The translations under genes were made by a program, and so were the position numbers. The notes beneath the pieces are model-generated. The model saw only the letters and a program-made list of their open reading frames with translations, was not told where the DNA came from and ran no database searches. Positions 19,283 through 27,639 of a DNA stretch of 64,000 nt are shown piece by piece. The DNA lies in assembly GCF_021401135.1 (NCBI RefSeq), contig NZ_JACBFO010000001.1, forward strand, positions 124,001 to 188,000, written 5' to 3'. Each line of letters begins with the position of its first letter. Position 1 is the stretch's first letter. Source of the DNA: Azonexus sp. R2A61 (lineage in GTDB: Bacteria; Pseudomonadota; Gammaproteobacteria; Burkholderiales; Rhodocyclaceae).

Positions 19283-21991
19283 ATGCCTCTCTTGTTGTTG
19301 GTGGACGGTTCGTCCTATCTGTACCGCGCCTATCACGCCCTGCCCGACCTGCGGAATCCGGCCGGCGAGCCAACTGGCGCGCTGTACGGGGTTTTGAACA
19401 TGCTACGTCGTCTGGAAAGCGACCACAAGGCGGACTACAAGGCCGTCGTCTTCGACGCCAAGGGCAAGACCTTCCGCGACGACTGGTATCCCGAGTACAA
19501 GGCGCACCGCCCGCCGATGCCCGACGACCTGCGCGCCCAGATCGAGCCGATCCACGCCGCCATCGCCGCCGCCGGCTGGCCGGTGCTGTGCGTCGACGGC
19601 GTCGAGGCCGACGACGTGATCGGCACGCTGGCGACCAAGGCTGCGGTCGACGGCATCGACACGCTGATTTCCACCGGCGACAAGGACCTGACCCAGCTGG
19701 TCGGCCCGCATGTCCGCTGGTACAACACGATGAGCGAGGAAATGCTCGACGCGGCCGGCGTCGAAGCCAAGTTCGGCGTGCCGCCGGAAAAGATCGTCGA
19801 TTACCTGGCGCTGGTCGGTGATACCGTCGACGGCGTCCCCGGCGTCGCCAAATGCGGACCGAAAACCGCCGTCAAATGGCTGACGCAATACGGCTCGCTC
19901 GACGAAATCGTCGCCAACGCCGACAAGATCAACGGCGTGGTCGGCCAGAACCTGCGCGACCACCTCGACTTCCTGCCGCTCGGCAAGAAGCTCGTCACCG
20001 TCGTCTGCGACCTGCCGGATTTGCCGGCGCCGACGGCGTTGACCGCAACAGCGCGTGACCGCGACACGCTGCGCGAGCTGTACACGCGCTACAACTTCCG
20101 CACCTGGACGCGTGAGCTCGACGCACCGGGCGCCAGCGATACTGCCGCCCCGACGGATAGCGCCACGCCACCCGCCGCACCCAGCGAAGTCCGCTACGAG
20201 ACGGTGTTCTCCTGGGAGGCTTTCGACGCCTGGCTGAAAAAGATCGAAACTGCACCGTTGACCGCACTCGACACCGAAACCACCAGCCTCGACAGCTTCG
20301 CCGCGCGCATCGTCGGCATCTCGCTGTCGGTAACCCCCGGCGAGGCCTGCTACATCCCGCTCGCCCACAACGGCCCCGGCGTCGCCGAGCAGTTGCCGCG
20401 CGACGAGGTGCTGGCCCGGCTGAAACCCTGGCTGGAAAACGCCGCGTGCAAGAAAGTGCTGCAGAACGCCAAGTACGACCAGCACGTCTTCGCCAACCAC
20501 CACATCTCACTCGCCGGCGTCGCCCACGACACCATGCTGCAGAGCTACGTCATCGAGTCCGACAAGGGCCACGACCTCGGCCAGTTGTGCAGCCGCCACC
20601 TCGGCCTCGAAACGATTGCCTACGAGGACCTGTGCGGCAAGGGTGCCAAGCAGATCGGTTTCGACCAGGTCGACATCGAGCGCGCCGCCACCTACGCCGC
20701 CGAGGACGCCGACGTCACGCTGCGCGTCCATGACGTGCTGCACCCGCAATTCGCCAAGGAGCCGGGCCTCTCCCACATCTACCACGTGATCGAACTGCCC
20801 GCCCGGCAGGTCATCTGGCAGATGGAGCGCACCGGCATCCTGATCGACGGCGACACGCTGGCCCGCCAGAGCCACGAGATCGGCCAGAAGATCATGGCGC
20901 TGGAAGCGCAGGCCTTTGAGCTCGCCGGCCAGCCGTTCAACCTCGCTTCGCCCAAGCAGCTCGGCGAAATCCTGTTCGGCAAGCTCGGTCTGCCGGTGAA
21001 GAAGAAAACCGCCTCCGGCGGCGCCTCGACCGACGAGGAAGTGCTCTCCGAACTGGCGCTCGACTACCCGCTGCCCAAGCTCCTGCTCGAACACCGCTCG
21101 CTGTCGAAACTCAAGGGCACCTACACCGACAAGCTGCCGCGCATGATCAACCCGGACACCGGCCGTGTGCATACGCATTTCTCGCAAGCTTCGGTGGTCA
21201 CCGGCCGGCTGGCTTCCAGCGAACCCAACCTGCAGAACATCCCGGTGCGCACCGACGAAGGGCGCAAGATCCGCACCGCCTTCATCGCCCCCGAAGGAAG
21301 CAGCATCGTCTCGGCCGACTATTCGCAGATCGAGCTGCGCATCATGGCGCATCTGTCCGGCGACACCCGCCTGCTCGACGCCTTCGCCCACGGCGAGGAC
21401 GTGCACCGCGCCACTGCCGCCGAGATCTTCGGCGTCACGCCGCTGGAAGTCGGCCCGGACCAGCGCCGCGTCGCCAAGAGCATCAACTTCGGCCTGATCT
21501 ACGGCATGAGCGCCTTCGGCCTGGCCCGCCAGCTCGGCCTGGAGCGCAGCGCGGCGCAGACCTACATCGACCGCTACTTCGCCCGTTACCCCGGCGTCGC
21601 CCGCTACATGGAAGAAGCGCGGGCGACGGTGCGCGAGCACGGCTATGTCGAGACGGTCTACGGTCGACGGCTGTGGTTGCCGGAAATCCGTTCGAGCAAC
21701 GGCAACCGCCGCCAGGCGGCAGAGCGCGCGGCGATCAATGCGCCGATGCAGGGTACCGCCGCCGACCTGATCAAGCTGGCGATGATCGCCGTCCAGGGCT
21801 GGCTGGACGCTTCCGGGTTAAAATCCCGCCTCGTGCTGCAGGTTCACGACGAACTGGTGCTGGAAGTGCCGGACGATGAACTCTCCCGCATCCGCGCCGA
21901 ACTGCCGCGCTTGATGACCCAGGTTGCCGAGCTGAAGGTGCCGCTGGTCGTCGAGGTCGGCATTGGCGCCAACTGGGAAGCGGCTCATTGA
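19283..21991 (+). CDS. polA: DNA polymerase I
   Basis: This full-length 902-residue enzyme acts in gap filling, Okazaki fragment maturation and repair. The 5'-3' exonuclease domain covers residues 1-290 (DGSSYLYRAYHALP at 8-21). The 3'-5' proofreading domain starts near 310 and keeps the LDTETTSLDS metal site. The polymerase domain runs from about 500 with SADYSQIELRIMAHLSGD near 674, KSINFGLIYGMSAFG near 732 and QVHDELVLEVP near 853. All motifs are intact. The ATG lies six bases from the divergent LOG gene and has no clear ribosome site. Confidence 0.97.
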   Translation: MPLLLLVDGSSYLYRAYHALPDLRNPAGEPTGALYGVLNMLRRLESDHKADYKAVVFDAKGKTFRDDWYPEYKAHRPPMPDDLRAQIEPIHAAIAAAGWPVLCVDGVEADDVIGTLATKAAVDGIDTLISTGDKDLTQLVGPHVRWYNTMSEEMLDAAGVEAKFGVPPEKIVDYLALVGDTVDGVPGVAKCGPKTAVKWLTQYGSLDEIVANADKINGVVGQNLRDHLDFLPLGKKLVTVVCDLPDLPAPTALTATARDRDTLRELYTRYNFRTWTRELDAPGASDTAAPTDSATPPAAPSEVRYETVFSWEAFDAWLKKIETAPLTALDTETTSLDSFAARIVGISLSVTPGEACYIPLAHNGPGVAEQLPRDEVLARLKPWLENAACKKVLQNAKYDQHVFANHHISLAGVAHDTMLQSYVIESDKGHDLGQLCSRHLGLETIAYEDLCGKGAKQIGFDQVDIERAATYAAEDADVTLRVHDVLHPQFAKEPGLSHIYHVIELPARQVIWQMERTGILIDGDTLARQSHEIGQKIMALEAQAFELAGQPFNLASPKQLGEILFGKLGLPVKKKTASGGASTDEEVLSELALDYPLPKLLLEHRSLSKLKGTYTDKLPRMINPDTGRVHTHFSQASVVTGRLASSEPNLQNIPVRTDEGRKIRTAFIAPEGSSIVSADYSQIELRIMAHLSGDTRLLDAFAHGEDVHRATAAEIFGVTPLEVGPDQRRVAKSINFGLIYGMSAFGLARQLGLERSAAQTYIDRYFARYPGVARYMEEARATVREHGYVETVYGRRLWLPEIRSSNGNRRQAAERAAINAPMQGTAADLIKLAMIAVQGWLDASGLKSRLVLQVHDELVLEVPDDELSRIRAELPRLMTQVAELKVPLVVEVGIGANWEAAH

Positions 21992-22025
21992 TGTCATTCC
22001 AGATCACAACGAAACAAAAAGTACG

Positions 22026-23018
22026 ATGAAAGTCCTGCTAGCCATCCCGGGCCACCTGAAAACCGTGCCGATGGGGCAATACTGTGCTGACGCGTTTCGA
22101 CAGCTGGGCCACGAAGTCATCGTCGCGGATTTTTGCAGTCAATGGCATGACAAACTGCGCGAACGCGTACTTCTGTCACGTAGCGCACAGGAAGAAAAAC
22201 CAACGGTCAATGCCCGAATTCGACGGCTAGCCGAATCAGTGCGCCCCGATGCATTCATCACCCTCTTTGGCTTCGATCTGTCGCCACAAACGCTGGAACA
22301 TTTGCGCAAACTGGGCATTCCGACCGCCTGCTGGTGGATCAACGATCCCTTCCAGTTCAATCGATCGTTGAAAAAAGCACCGTTTTACGACTTCCTGTTC
22401 TCCAATTCGGCCGGCTCTACCGAAGCCTATCGCGCCGCTGGCGTCCACAACGCCCACTTCCTGCCGACCGCATGCGTTCCCGAGATTCACCGCACCGTCG
22501 CCCCGGTGCCGGCCTACGCGTGCGACGTCTGCTTCGCCGGCGACTGGAGCCCCCTGCGCGAGCAGATGATGCTGCAACTGGTCGACCGTTTTGATCTCCG
22601 GATATTCGGCCCATGGCGCAAGAAGCTTCCAGCGGACTCCCCGCTGCACGCGAAACTAACCGAAGGTTTTTTCACCCCGGACAAAATGGCTCAGATGTTC
22701 AACAGCGCGGCGATCGTGCTCAATTTGCATACCTGGTTCGAAAGCTACGATCACGGCCTTAATCCGAGGCTTTTCGAAGCCGCCGGATGCGGCGCCCTGC
22801 AGATCGTCGACTGGAAACGGGAAATCCCATCGCTGTTTAAGGAAAATGATGAAGTCATCACCTACCGGAAACTAAGCGATGTTGGAGCACTCATCGGCGA
22901 ACTGTTGAGAGATCGATCAGCTTGCCAAGCTATCGGGCATGCTGCGCAAGCCAGAGCACACAGCCAACATGCGTACGCCCATCGGATGGCCGATATGCTG
23001 AAGACCATGGCGGCGTGA
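22026..23018 (+). CDS. CgeB-like glycosyltransferase
   Basis: This 330-residue protein resembles CgeB/spore-protein YkvP-type glycosyltransferases. It starts MKVLLAIPGHLKTVPMG and has WWINDPFQ near 109, VCFAGDWSPLREQMM near 168, and a C-terminal donor site GLNPRLFEAAGCGALQIVDWK near 243, in which the conserved Glu of GT-B enzymes is expected. These enzymes usually modify surface glycans or glycoproteins; the sugar is unknown. The gene is more AT-rich than polA before it and begins 34 bp after it. With the interrupted acyltransferase downstream it looks like a small transferred surface-modification cassette. Confidence 0.78.
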   Translation: MKVLLAIPGHLKTVPMGQYCADAFRQLGHEVIVADFCSQWHDKLRERVLLSRSAQEEKPTVNARIRRLAESVRPDAFITLFGFDLSPQTLEHLRKLGIPTACWWINDPFQFNRSLKKAPFYDFLFSNSAGSTEAYRAAGVHNAHFLPTACVPEIHRTVAPVPAYACDVCFAGDWSPLREQMMLQLVDRFDLRIFGPWRKKLPADSPLHAKLTEGFFTPDKMAQMFNSAAIVLNLHTWFESYDHGLNPRLFEAAGCGALQIVDWKREIPSLFKENDEVITYRKLSDVGALIGELLRDRSACQAIGHAAQARAHSQHAYAHRMADMLKTMAA

Positions 23019-23036
23019 TTTCTGTTTGCCAAGACT

Positions 23037-23444
23037 TTGAGCACACAAAACCCACATCTGGCTTACCGTTGCGATATTGACGGGCTGCGGGCTGTCGCCG
23101 TTTTATCCGTTGTCATATTTCACGCATTTCCATCTGCACTACCCGGCGGTTTTATCGGGGTCGATATATTTTTTGTGATATCCGGCTACCTGATCAGCGG
23201 CATCATCATCCGGGGGTTGGAGAATGAGAGTTTCAGCCTTCGCGAATTTTATGCGAGACGAATAAAAAGAATCTTTCCAACCCTGATTTTAGTTTTGCTG
23301 GCTTGCATGCTAATCGGTTGGTTTGTTTTGCAAGCCTCCGAATACAAGGCACTTGCCCGCCAGACTGTCTGGGGTGCGGGTTTCGCTGGAAACTTGTTGA
23401 TGATAAGAAGAGACGAGATATTCACCGGGGCAGCGGCGAGATAA
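23037..23444 (+). pseudogene. OafA/YrhL-type acyltransferase, 3' part lost at prophage junction
   Basis: The frame begins at TTG 23037 and gives a clear acyltransferase-3 N-terminus: YRCDIDGLRAVAVLSVVIFH near 10-29, GGFIGVDIFFVISGYLIS near 38-55 and a FYARRIKRIFPTL motif near 71. Related proteins have about 350-650 residues with about ten membrane helices; here similarity to the usual next segment stops after NLLM (around 23402) and the frame ends at 23444. Those last codons appear to be prophage sequence. The remainder is expected beyond the right end of the prophage, outside the window. Confidence 0.8.
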
Positions 23445-23480
23445 TTCCGGGATATAGCGAACGGTACCGGGATTTATCGG
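23425..23480. repeat. Iterated CCGGG repeats near prophage left end, possible transposase sites
   Basis: Three imperfect direct repeats each contain CCGGG followed by a purine/AT-rich stretch and a GCG or CGG. Their cores start at 23425, 23447 and 23467 (spacing 22 and 20 bp); the last two read CCGGGATATA and CCGGGATTTA. They lie within 80 bp of the inferred prophage terminus. Mu transposase binds repeated sites of about 22 bp at each end, so these are candidate end-binding sites. The matching right end is not in the window. Confidence 0.4.
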
Positions 23481-23534
23481 CGGCGGCACTGTAAATACGT
23501 TTATCAGGGGAAAAAACGGCGCCGCGCGTTTTTC

Positions 23535-24155
23535 TCAGGCGAACGGTGCTTCCAGGAACCGGATCGCGATGGCGATCAGTTTGACTTCGGCCTGCGGCTG
23601 AAGAGTGGCATCTTCGACGGAGCCGTAAAACGGCAGGTACGGACGGGCCGGGATATCTACCGAGTAGGGGCCGACCTCCGACCAGGACTCACGGACGCGC
23701 TTGTGTGAGTCGCTGGCGAAGACGGCGAGCCGCTTGTCCTTTGGCTGGCGCAGCAGGTTACCCTTTGCATCGGTTCGCAGGCGGGTCTTCGTCGAATACG
23801 GCGCCCGCTCGATGGTACCGCCGACTTGCTGAATCAAGGCGTAGTCAGACGCGGCGCCGCCGGCGCTGATCATGGCCCAGTCGTCGCCACTGTCGCCCGC
23901 CACGCTGGCCCCGAGAATTCCACGGTCCTGGAGTATTTGCAGCAGCGAGCTGCCGTTGTTGCGCTTGAGCCGTGATCGCTTTGTCGAATCGGCCAGGGGA
24001 ATCCAGTCGGGGCGGCCTTGAGATGCGAAGTTTTCCTCGGTTTCGCTTTCGAGCATGCCCGCAACCTCGATAAACAGTGAGGCCGGCTTTTCCAGATTCG
24101 CAGCGAGCTGGCGGAACTTATCAGCACCTACTTTTGGGGTGATTGTTGTTGCCAT
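23535..24155 (-). CDS. Phage virion morphogenesis protein (Mu gpG-like)
   Basis: This 206-residue protein belongs to the phage virion morphogenesis family, which in Mu is gpG and acts as tail-completion or head-tail joining protein. Typical features are the N-terminal helical part with ENFASQGRPDWIPLADST near 45, then LLQILQDRGILGAS near 75, and the IPARPYLPFYGS motif near 175. ATG 24155 has AGGAAT upstream; TTG 24158 is an alternative. It is the last gene of the left late operon and is transcribed toward the prophage end. In Mu the same gene is followed by the protease, which is 22 kb away here. Confidence 0.88.
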   Translation of the reverse strand: MATTITPKVGADKFRQLAANLEKPASLFIEVAGMLESETEENFASQGRPDWIPLADSTKRSRLKRNNGSSLLQILQDRGILGASVAGDSGDDWAMISAGGAASDYALIQQVGGTIERAPYSTKTRLRTDAKGNLLRQPKDKRLAVFASDSHKRVRESWSEVGPYSVDIPARPYLPFYGSVEDATLQPQAEVKLIAIAIRFLEAPFA

Positions 24156-24184
24156 CAACGTCTATTCCTAGTTGGGCGGCGCCA

Positions 24185-24457
24185 TCAGTTGTGCAATCCC
24201 TTGCGAATAAAGCTCACGTATCTAGCTATTTGTTGCTCGCCTCCGCACGGATCAAGTGTTACACGCATCTTGTCCCGAAGGTCAGAAATGAATTCCTTCG
24301 GATTTCCTTCAACTTCGGCGCGCATGTTGTCCAGCGCCATGCCGACCAGCGGGAACTCAGCGAGCCAGCGCCGGTGTTCATTCCACTCGATGCGCCAGCG
24401 TTCAAGCTCGGCCATCTCTTTGCTGGCCACCAACCACTTCAGGAACTCCAACATCAT
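24185..24457 (-). CDS. Hypothetical phage protein between MuF and gpG genes
   Basis: This 90-residue protein starts MMLEFLKWLVASKEMAELERW and is predicted mostly helical, with several tryptophans and a charged middle. A GGAGG site lies just before the paired ATGs at 24457 and 24454, so translation is likely. No family is recognised. Its place in the late operon suggests a minor structural or assembly role; this is inference only. The 150 bp upstream of it holds the folded element described separately. Confidence 0.65.
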   Translation of the reverse strand: MMLEFLKWLVASKEMAELERWRIEWNEHRRWLAEFPLVGMALDNMRAEVEGNPKEFISDLRDKMRVTLDPCGGEQQIARYVSFIRKGLHN

Positions 24458-24471
24458 CAACCTCCGATGGT

Positions 24472-24610
24472 CTATACTGCGTTCATGGATGCGCGAAACC
24501 GGCTGGGACTGCCCCCGATAGCCGGCTGAAAGGGTGGGATGCCAAGGCAGGCTTGGTATTGACCACACTGAACCGTCCAAGGGCCGATCGGGAAACCGAC
24601 CGGCCCTTTT
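24472..24610. other. Folded intergenic element after the MuF gene (possible ncRNA)
   Basis: Three hairpins are packed in 110 bp: CCGGCT/AGCCGG at 24499-24525; GTGG plus ATGCCAAG pairing with CTTGGTAT and CCAC at 24534-24566; and GGGCCGATCGG/CCGACCGGCCC with a GAAA loop at 24581-24606. On the plus strand the last is followed by TTTT, so it could end a short antisense RNA; a TATACT lies at 24472 but no good -35. On the minus strand it would be an mRNA element directly after the MuF stop. Wobble pairs do not settle the strand. Confidence 0.4.
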
Positions 24611-25932
24611 CATTTCCCATACAGCAGCAGCCCTGCACGCCGCTGATTCAGATACGGCTCCTTGGCGCGCAGTGCGTTCCAGAGCAGCGAGCCGTCCTGG
24701 TTGAGGCGGGCGATCAGGAGCATGCCGATTTCCTCGAAGACGCCGATGTAGCGATGTCGGAAGCCGTCGGCGTATTCGTGCAGCCACACCTCATAGGGCG
24801 ACTCCAGCGTCGGCAGGATGAAGTTGGCCCAGCGCTCGCGGGCGTCGCGGTCTTTCTCGACGATGTGAGCGAGCCACTCATAGCGCAGCGCCACCTCGCC
24901 GACCGGCGTTTCGACCAGGCGCAGCGGCTTGGCCTTGGACACGCCAAGCGTGTCGGCCAGCACAGCCTGCGCTGTGACGCGGTCCGGCGCGCGGTCGAGC
25001 AGCGCCGGCGTCGGTAGGCGGTGTTCGGCCGGCACGTCGGCGATTGCCGGGCGGCCGAGATCCTTCCATGTCTTCTGTCCGGGAATGCCGGCCAGGCAGG
25101 TTTTCTTGTTGTCTTCGGCGAAGTCGGCGACACCGCCCCAGTCGCAGTCCGGCACGTTGGCCTTGCGATCGAACTGTGCCCATTCCTCGCCGGCGTTGTA
25201 GTCCCAGCCCGGATCGGGGAAGAACATCCGCTCCTTGCCGGTCTCGTCGCGGTAGCGAACGCCCTTGAGATTGACCAGGTCGCCATCGCGGCCGATCGGG
25301 ACATCCTGCTCGACGATCATGTCGGCGCCGCTCTCCAGCGGCTGGCCGAGCGCCAGGAATTCAGCTTCGGTCAGCGCCACGACACGGCATCGGCAGCCCC
25401 AGCCGTTCGGCGGATAGATCACCTTCCAGATCGGATCGTCCCAGCGCCACACCTTGCCATTCAGCGCGGCATGCGCCGGCCGGGTGCGGCCGTCCATGAT
25501 CGCGATGTAGCGCCAGTACGGCCGGGCTGCGGCATTCGCCACCTGGCGCTTGTTTCGGCCGGCCATGTAGGCGCTCTGCACGTTCGCCTGGTAGATCGTG
25601 CGCAGCCGGCGCACGCTGCCGAGCTGGACCTCCTCGATCTCGCCTGTGTCGATATCGAGCACTTCCTTGCGGCCCCACCAGCCCATCTCTTCGAGGCGCG
25701 GCCGCAGACGTTTCTTGAAGGTCTCGAAGGTGTTGCCATCGTCGCCGGCGGCTTTCTTCACTTCGCCGAAAATCGCCTGCAGGAGATCCTGGCTGGTCGA
25801 CTTGGCCACCGTGAATGCGTGCGCGTTCTGCTCGCGCCAGATGTCGGTGTAGTCCCAGGCCGGGACGGCGATTTTCTGTGCCAGGTAGTCGACCGCATCG
25901 CGCGGCGCCAGATCAAGACGGGCGGCGATCAT
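24610..25932 (-). CDS. Phage head morphogenesis protein, MuF/SPP1 gp7 family
   Basis: This 440-residue minor head protein sits at the portal vertex and aids assembly or is injected with DNA. The MuF domain covers about residues 45-200, with YQANVQSAYMAGRNKRQ near 113 and the signature motif around RPAHAALNGKVWRWDDPIWKVIYPPNGWGCRC (near 148-180), which carries the conserved His and Cys residues. The C-terminal 200 residues are an accessory region that includes a barnase-EndoU-like segment in many MuF proteins, but I cannot assign it here. The start overlaps the next small gene by 20 bp. Confidence 0.93.
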   Translation of the reverse strand: MIAARLDLAPRDAVDYLAQKIAVPAWDYTDIWREQNAHAFTVAKSTSQDLLQAIFGEVKKAAGDDGNTFETFKKRLRPRLEEMGWWGRKEVLDIDTGEIEEVQLGSVRRLRTIYQANVQSAYMAGRNKRQVANAAARPYWRYIAIMDGRTRPAHAALNGKVWRWDDPIWKVIYPPNGWGCRCRVVALTEAEFLALGQPLESGADMIVEQDVPIGRDGDLVNLKGVRYRDETGKERMFFPDPGWDYNAGEEWAQFDRKANVPDCDWGGVADFAEDNKKTCLAGIPGQKTWKDLGRPAIADVPAEHRLPTPALLDRAPDRVTAQAVLADTLGVSKAKPLRLVETPVGEVALRYEWLAHIVEKDRDARERWANFILPTLESPYEVWLHEYADGFRHRYIGVFEEIGMLLIARLNQDGSLLWNALRAKEPYLNQRRAGLLLYGK

Positions 25933-26119
25933 GACGCTTTACCCTCGGCCGGTGGCCAACATGCCAGCCGCCACAGAAGTCGCAGCGGTACGCGTTCATC
26001 GATCCCTGAAACCCCTTGCGACGGTTCAGGCCGGCAATGTGATCCAGTGCCTCACGCTGATCCGCGTGGCGGATTTTCCCGTCGCATGAACGCCGGCGGA
26101 TGGCGCGCTTGCTGCTCAT
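25913..26119 (-). CDS. Small Cys-containing basic phage protein
   Basis: This 68-residue, Arg/Lys-rich protein contains YRCDFCGGWHVGH near residue 44, a CxxC followed by WHxGH that resembles a zinc knuckle. It starts by ATGA overlap with the portal stop and ends inside the MuF gene. Similar short ORFs occur at this place in Mu-like prophages. A nucleic-acid-binding role is possible; nothing more can be said. Confidence 0.7.
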   Translation of the reverse strand: MSSKRAIRRRSCDGKIRHADQREALDHIAGLNRRKGFQGSMNAYRCDFCGGWHVGHRPRVKRHDRRPS

Positions 26120-27639
26120 TCGGTCACCCGACCGTATTCCTCGGCGCCGAACATGGCGTTGGCCAGCAACGCCTGCAGTTCGGCCGGATCAACCTTCGGG
26201 AACGCCGACTCGATTGCCGCCAGTGCTTCCTCGAACGAGTTTGCGTTGTCGATCGCCTGCAGCAGCGGTTCGGCCAGCGACTCCATCACCGCCTGCAGCT
26301 TGGCCGGGTCGAGCGACTTGATCGCAGCGTCGATGGCGCGCTGACCGTCGCTGCCGTCGCCAGCCTCGGCGAAGTCCATCGTCGCCTTGTCATCGCGGAC
26401 AGGATTCTCCGGGTCGGCCGGATTCTTGTTGTCGACCACAGGTTTTTGCGGCGGAACGGTCGGCGCCGGCGGCGGGGTTTCCTTCTTCTTGCTCCAGCCC
26501 TCGCCGTACTTCGTCCGAACAGCTTCTTCCGAGAGTTCGAAGCCCATTTCCGAGACGTTCTTGTCGGTCTCGGATTCGGCCTTCTTGTCCTCTTCTTCCT
26601 TGATCTGGCGGTAGACAACACACGGTGCCAGGCCGTTGACCTCGCACAGCCAGGCGATCAGTGTGCGGTTGAGCGTTTCGGACAGCAGATCGGAGTGCGC
26701 CTGGGCAATGTCGAGCCGAACGGCGCTGCGCTCCTTGCTCGCCGATGCCACCGCGCCGCCAGCATTGGCCCGCGGCTCCTGGCCGATGATGACCTCGGCG
26801 ATCGCGTCGTCCATCGCGGCGACCAGTTGCTCCTGCGTCGTGATGTTGCCGGAGAGCTTGCTTTCCAGCAGTTCGATCATGTTGCCTTCCGGCGTCATCA
26901 GGTAGCCGTCGCTGGAAAAAGCACGTAGCGCATCGGACAGTGTTGCCTTTTCCTTCGGGCCGGCATTGCGGGGATGTTTCCCCCAGGGCGTCGGCGAGCC
27001 AAAACGGTCACACAGTTTGGCCCAGGACACGATGCCCTTGCGCTTGAAGAACACCAGCCAGTACACCTGCAGGCCGATGCCCGTACCGTAGGGGTTATCG
27101 TCCTCAGGATTCACCCGATGCACGATGAATTTTCGATCCGGCAGGTCGATGCCGGTGACCATGCTATCGGTCGTCAGAAGCTTCAAGCGTGGAGCCTTAT
27201 CGTTTTCGTCCTGAACGTAAATGAAACGACGTTGACGGCGCTTCGGTGCTCGCATGACGATGATCCAACCATCTGTGACGCCCCATACGATTTCGACGAC
27301 CGAGAACCCCATGATGATCGCGTCGAGAAGATCCCGGCAGAGCTGATCGAAATTGATCTGCTGCAGTATGTCGGTCAGCTTTTCGCCGTCGGCTGCATCC
27401 TTCTCGTTGACCGGTTCGACCGCCCACGGGCGACCGACGATGGCTCCAATCAGCTTTTGCAGACAGGAATGCACCTTCGGATCGCGCTTCAGGTCGCGAT
27501 AAAGCTCAAGGTTCTGGCCTTTCTCAAGCAGCAGCGGGTCGTTCGTGCGAAGCACGCCCAGGTAGTTGGACTCGAACGGATCGATCAGCCGGCTGGCAGA
27601 TTCGGTCTCCAGTTCAACGATGGGCTTTTCAGTAGCCAT
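26116..27639 (-). CDS. Portal protein, DUF935 family (Mu gp29-like)
   Basis: This 507-residue protein forms the dodecameric portal through which DNA is packed. DUF935 features are seen throughout: LYRDLKRDPKVHSCLQKLI near 46, DLLDAIIMGFSVVEIVW near 102, KFIVHRVNPEDDNPYGTGIG near 170 and a GQEPRANAGG segment near 292. An acidic and proline-rich stretch (about 360-420) is followed by a helical C-terminus. It follows the large terminase with an 11-bp overlap, the normal Mu order 28-29-F. Confidence 0.93.
   Translation of the reverse strand: MATEKPIVELETESASRLIDPFESNYLGVLRTNDPLLLEKGQNLELYRDLKRDPKVHSCLQKLIGAIVGRPWAVEPVNEKDAADGEKLTDILQQINFDQLCRDLLDAIIMGFSVVEIVWGVTDGWIIVMRAPKRRQRRFIYVQDENDKAPRLKLLTTDSMVTGIDLPDRKFIVHRVNPEDDNPYGTGIGLQVYWLVFFKRKGIVSWAKLCDRFGSPTPWGKHPRNAGPKEKATLSDALRAFSSDGYLMTPEGNMIELLESKLSGNITTQEQLVAAMDDAIAEVIIGQEPRANAGGAVASASKERSAVRLDIAQAHSDLLSETLNRTLIAWLCEVNGLAPCVVYRQIKEEEDKKAESETDKNVSEMGFELSEEAVRTKYGEGWSKKKETPPPAPTVPPQKPVVDNKNPADPENPVRDDKATMDFAEAGDGSDGQRAIDAAIKSLDPAKLQAVMESLAEPLLQAIDNANSFEEALAAIESAFPKVDPAELQALLANAMFGAEEYGRVTE

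Noticed and set aside
23445..23534. Possible small gene at the prophage left edge
   Set aside because: No frame longer than 20 codons with a ribosome site is present; the interval holds end repeats and late-operon 3' sequence.
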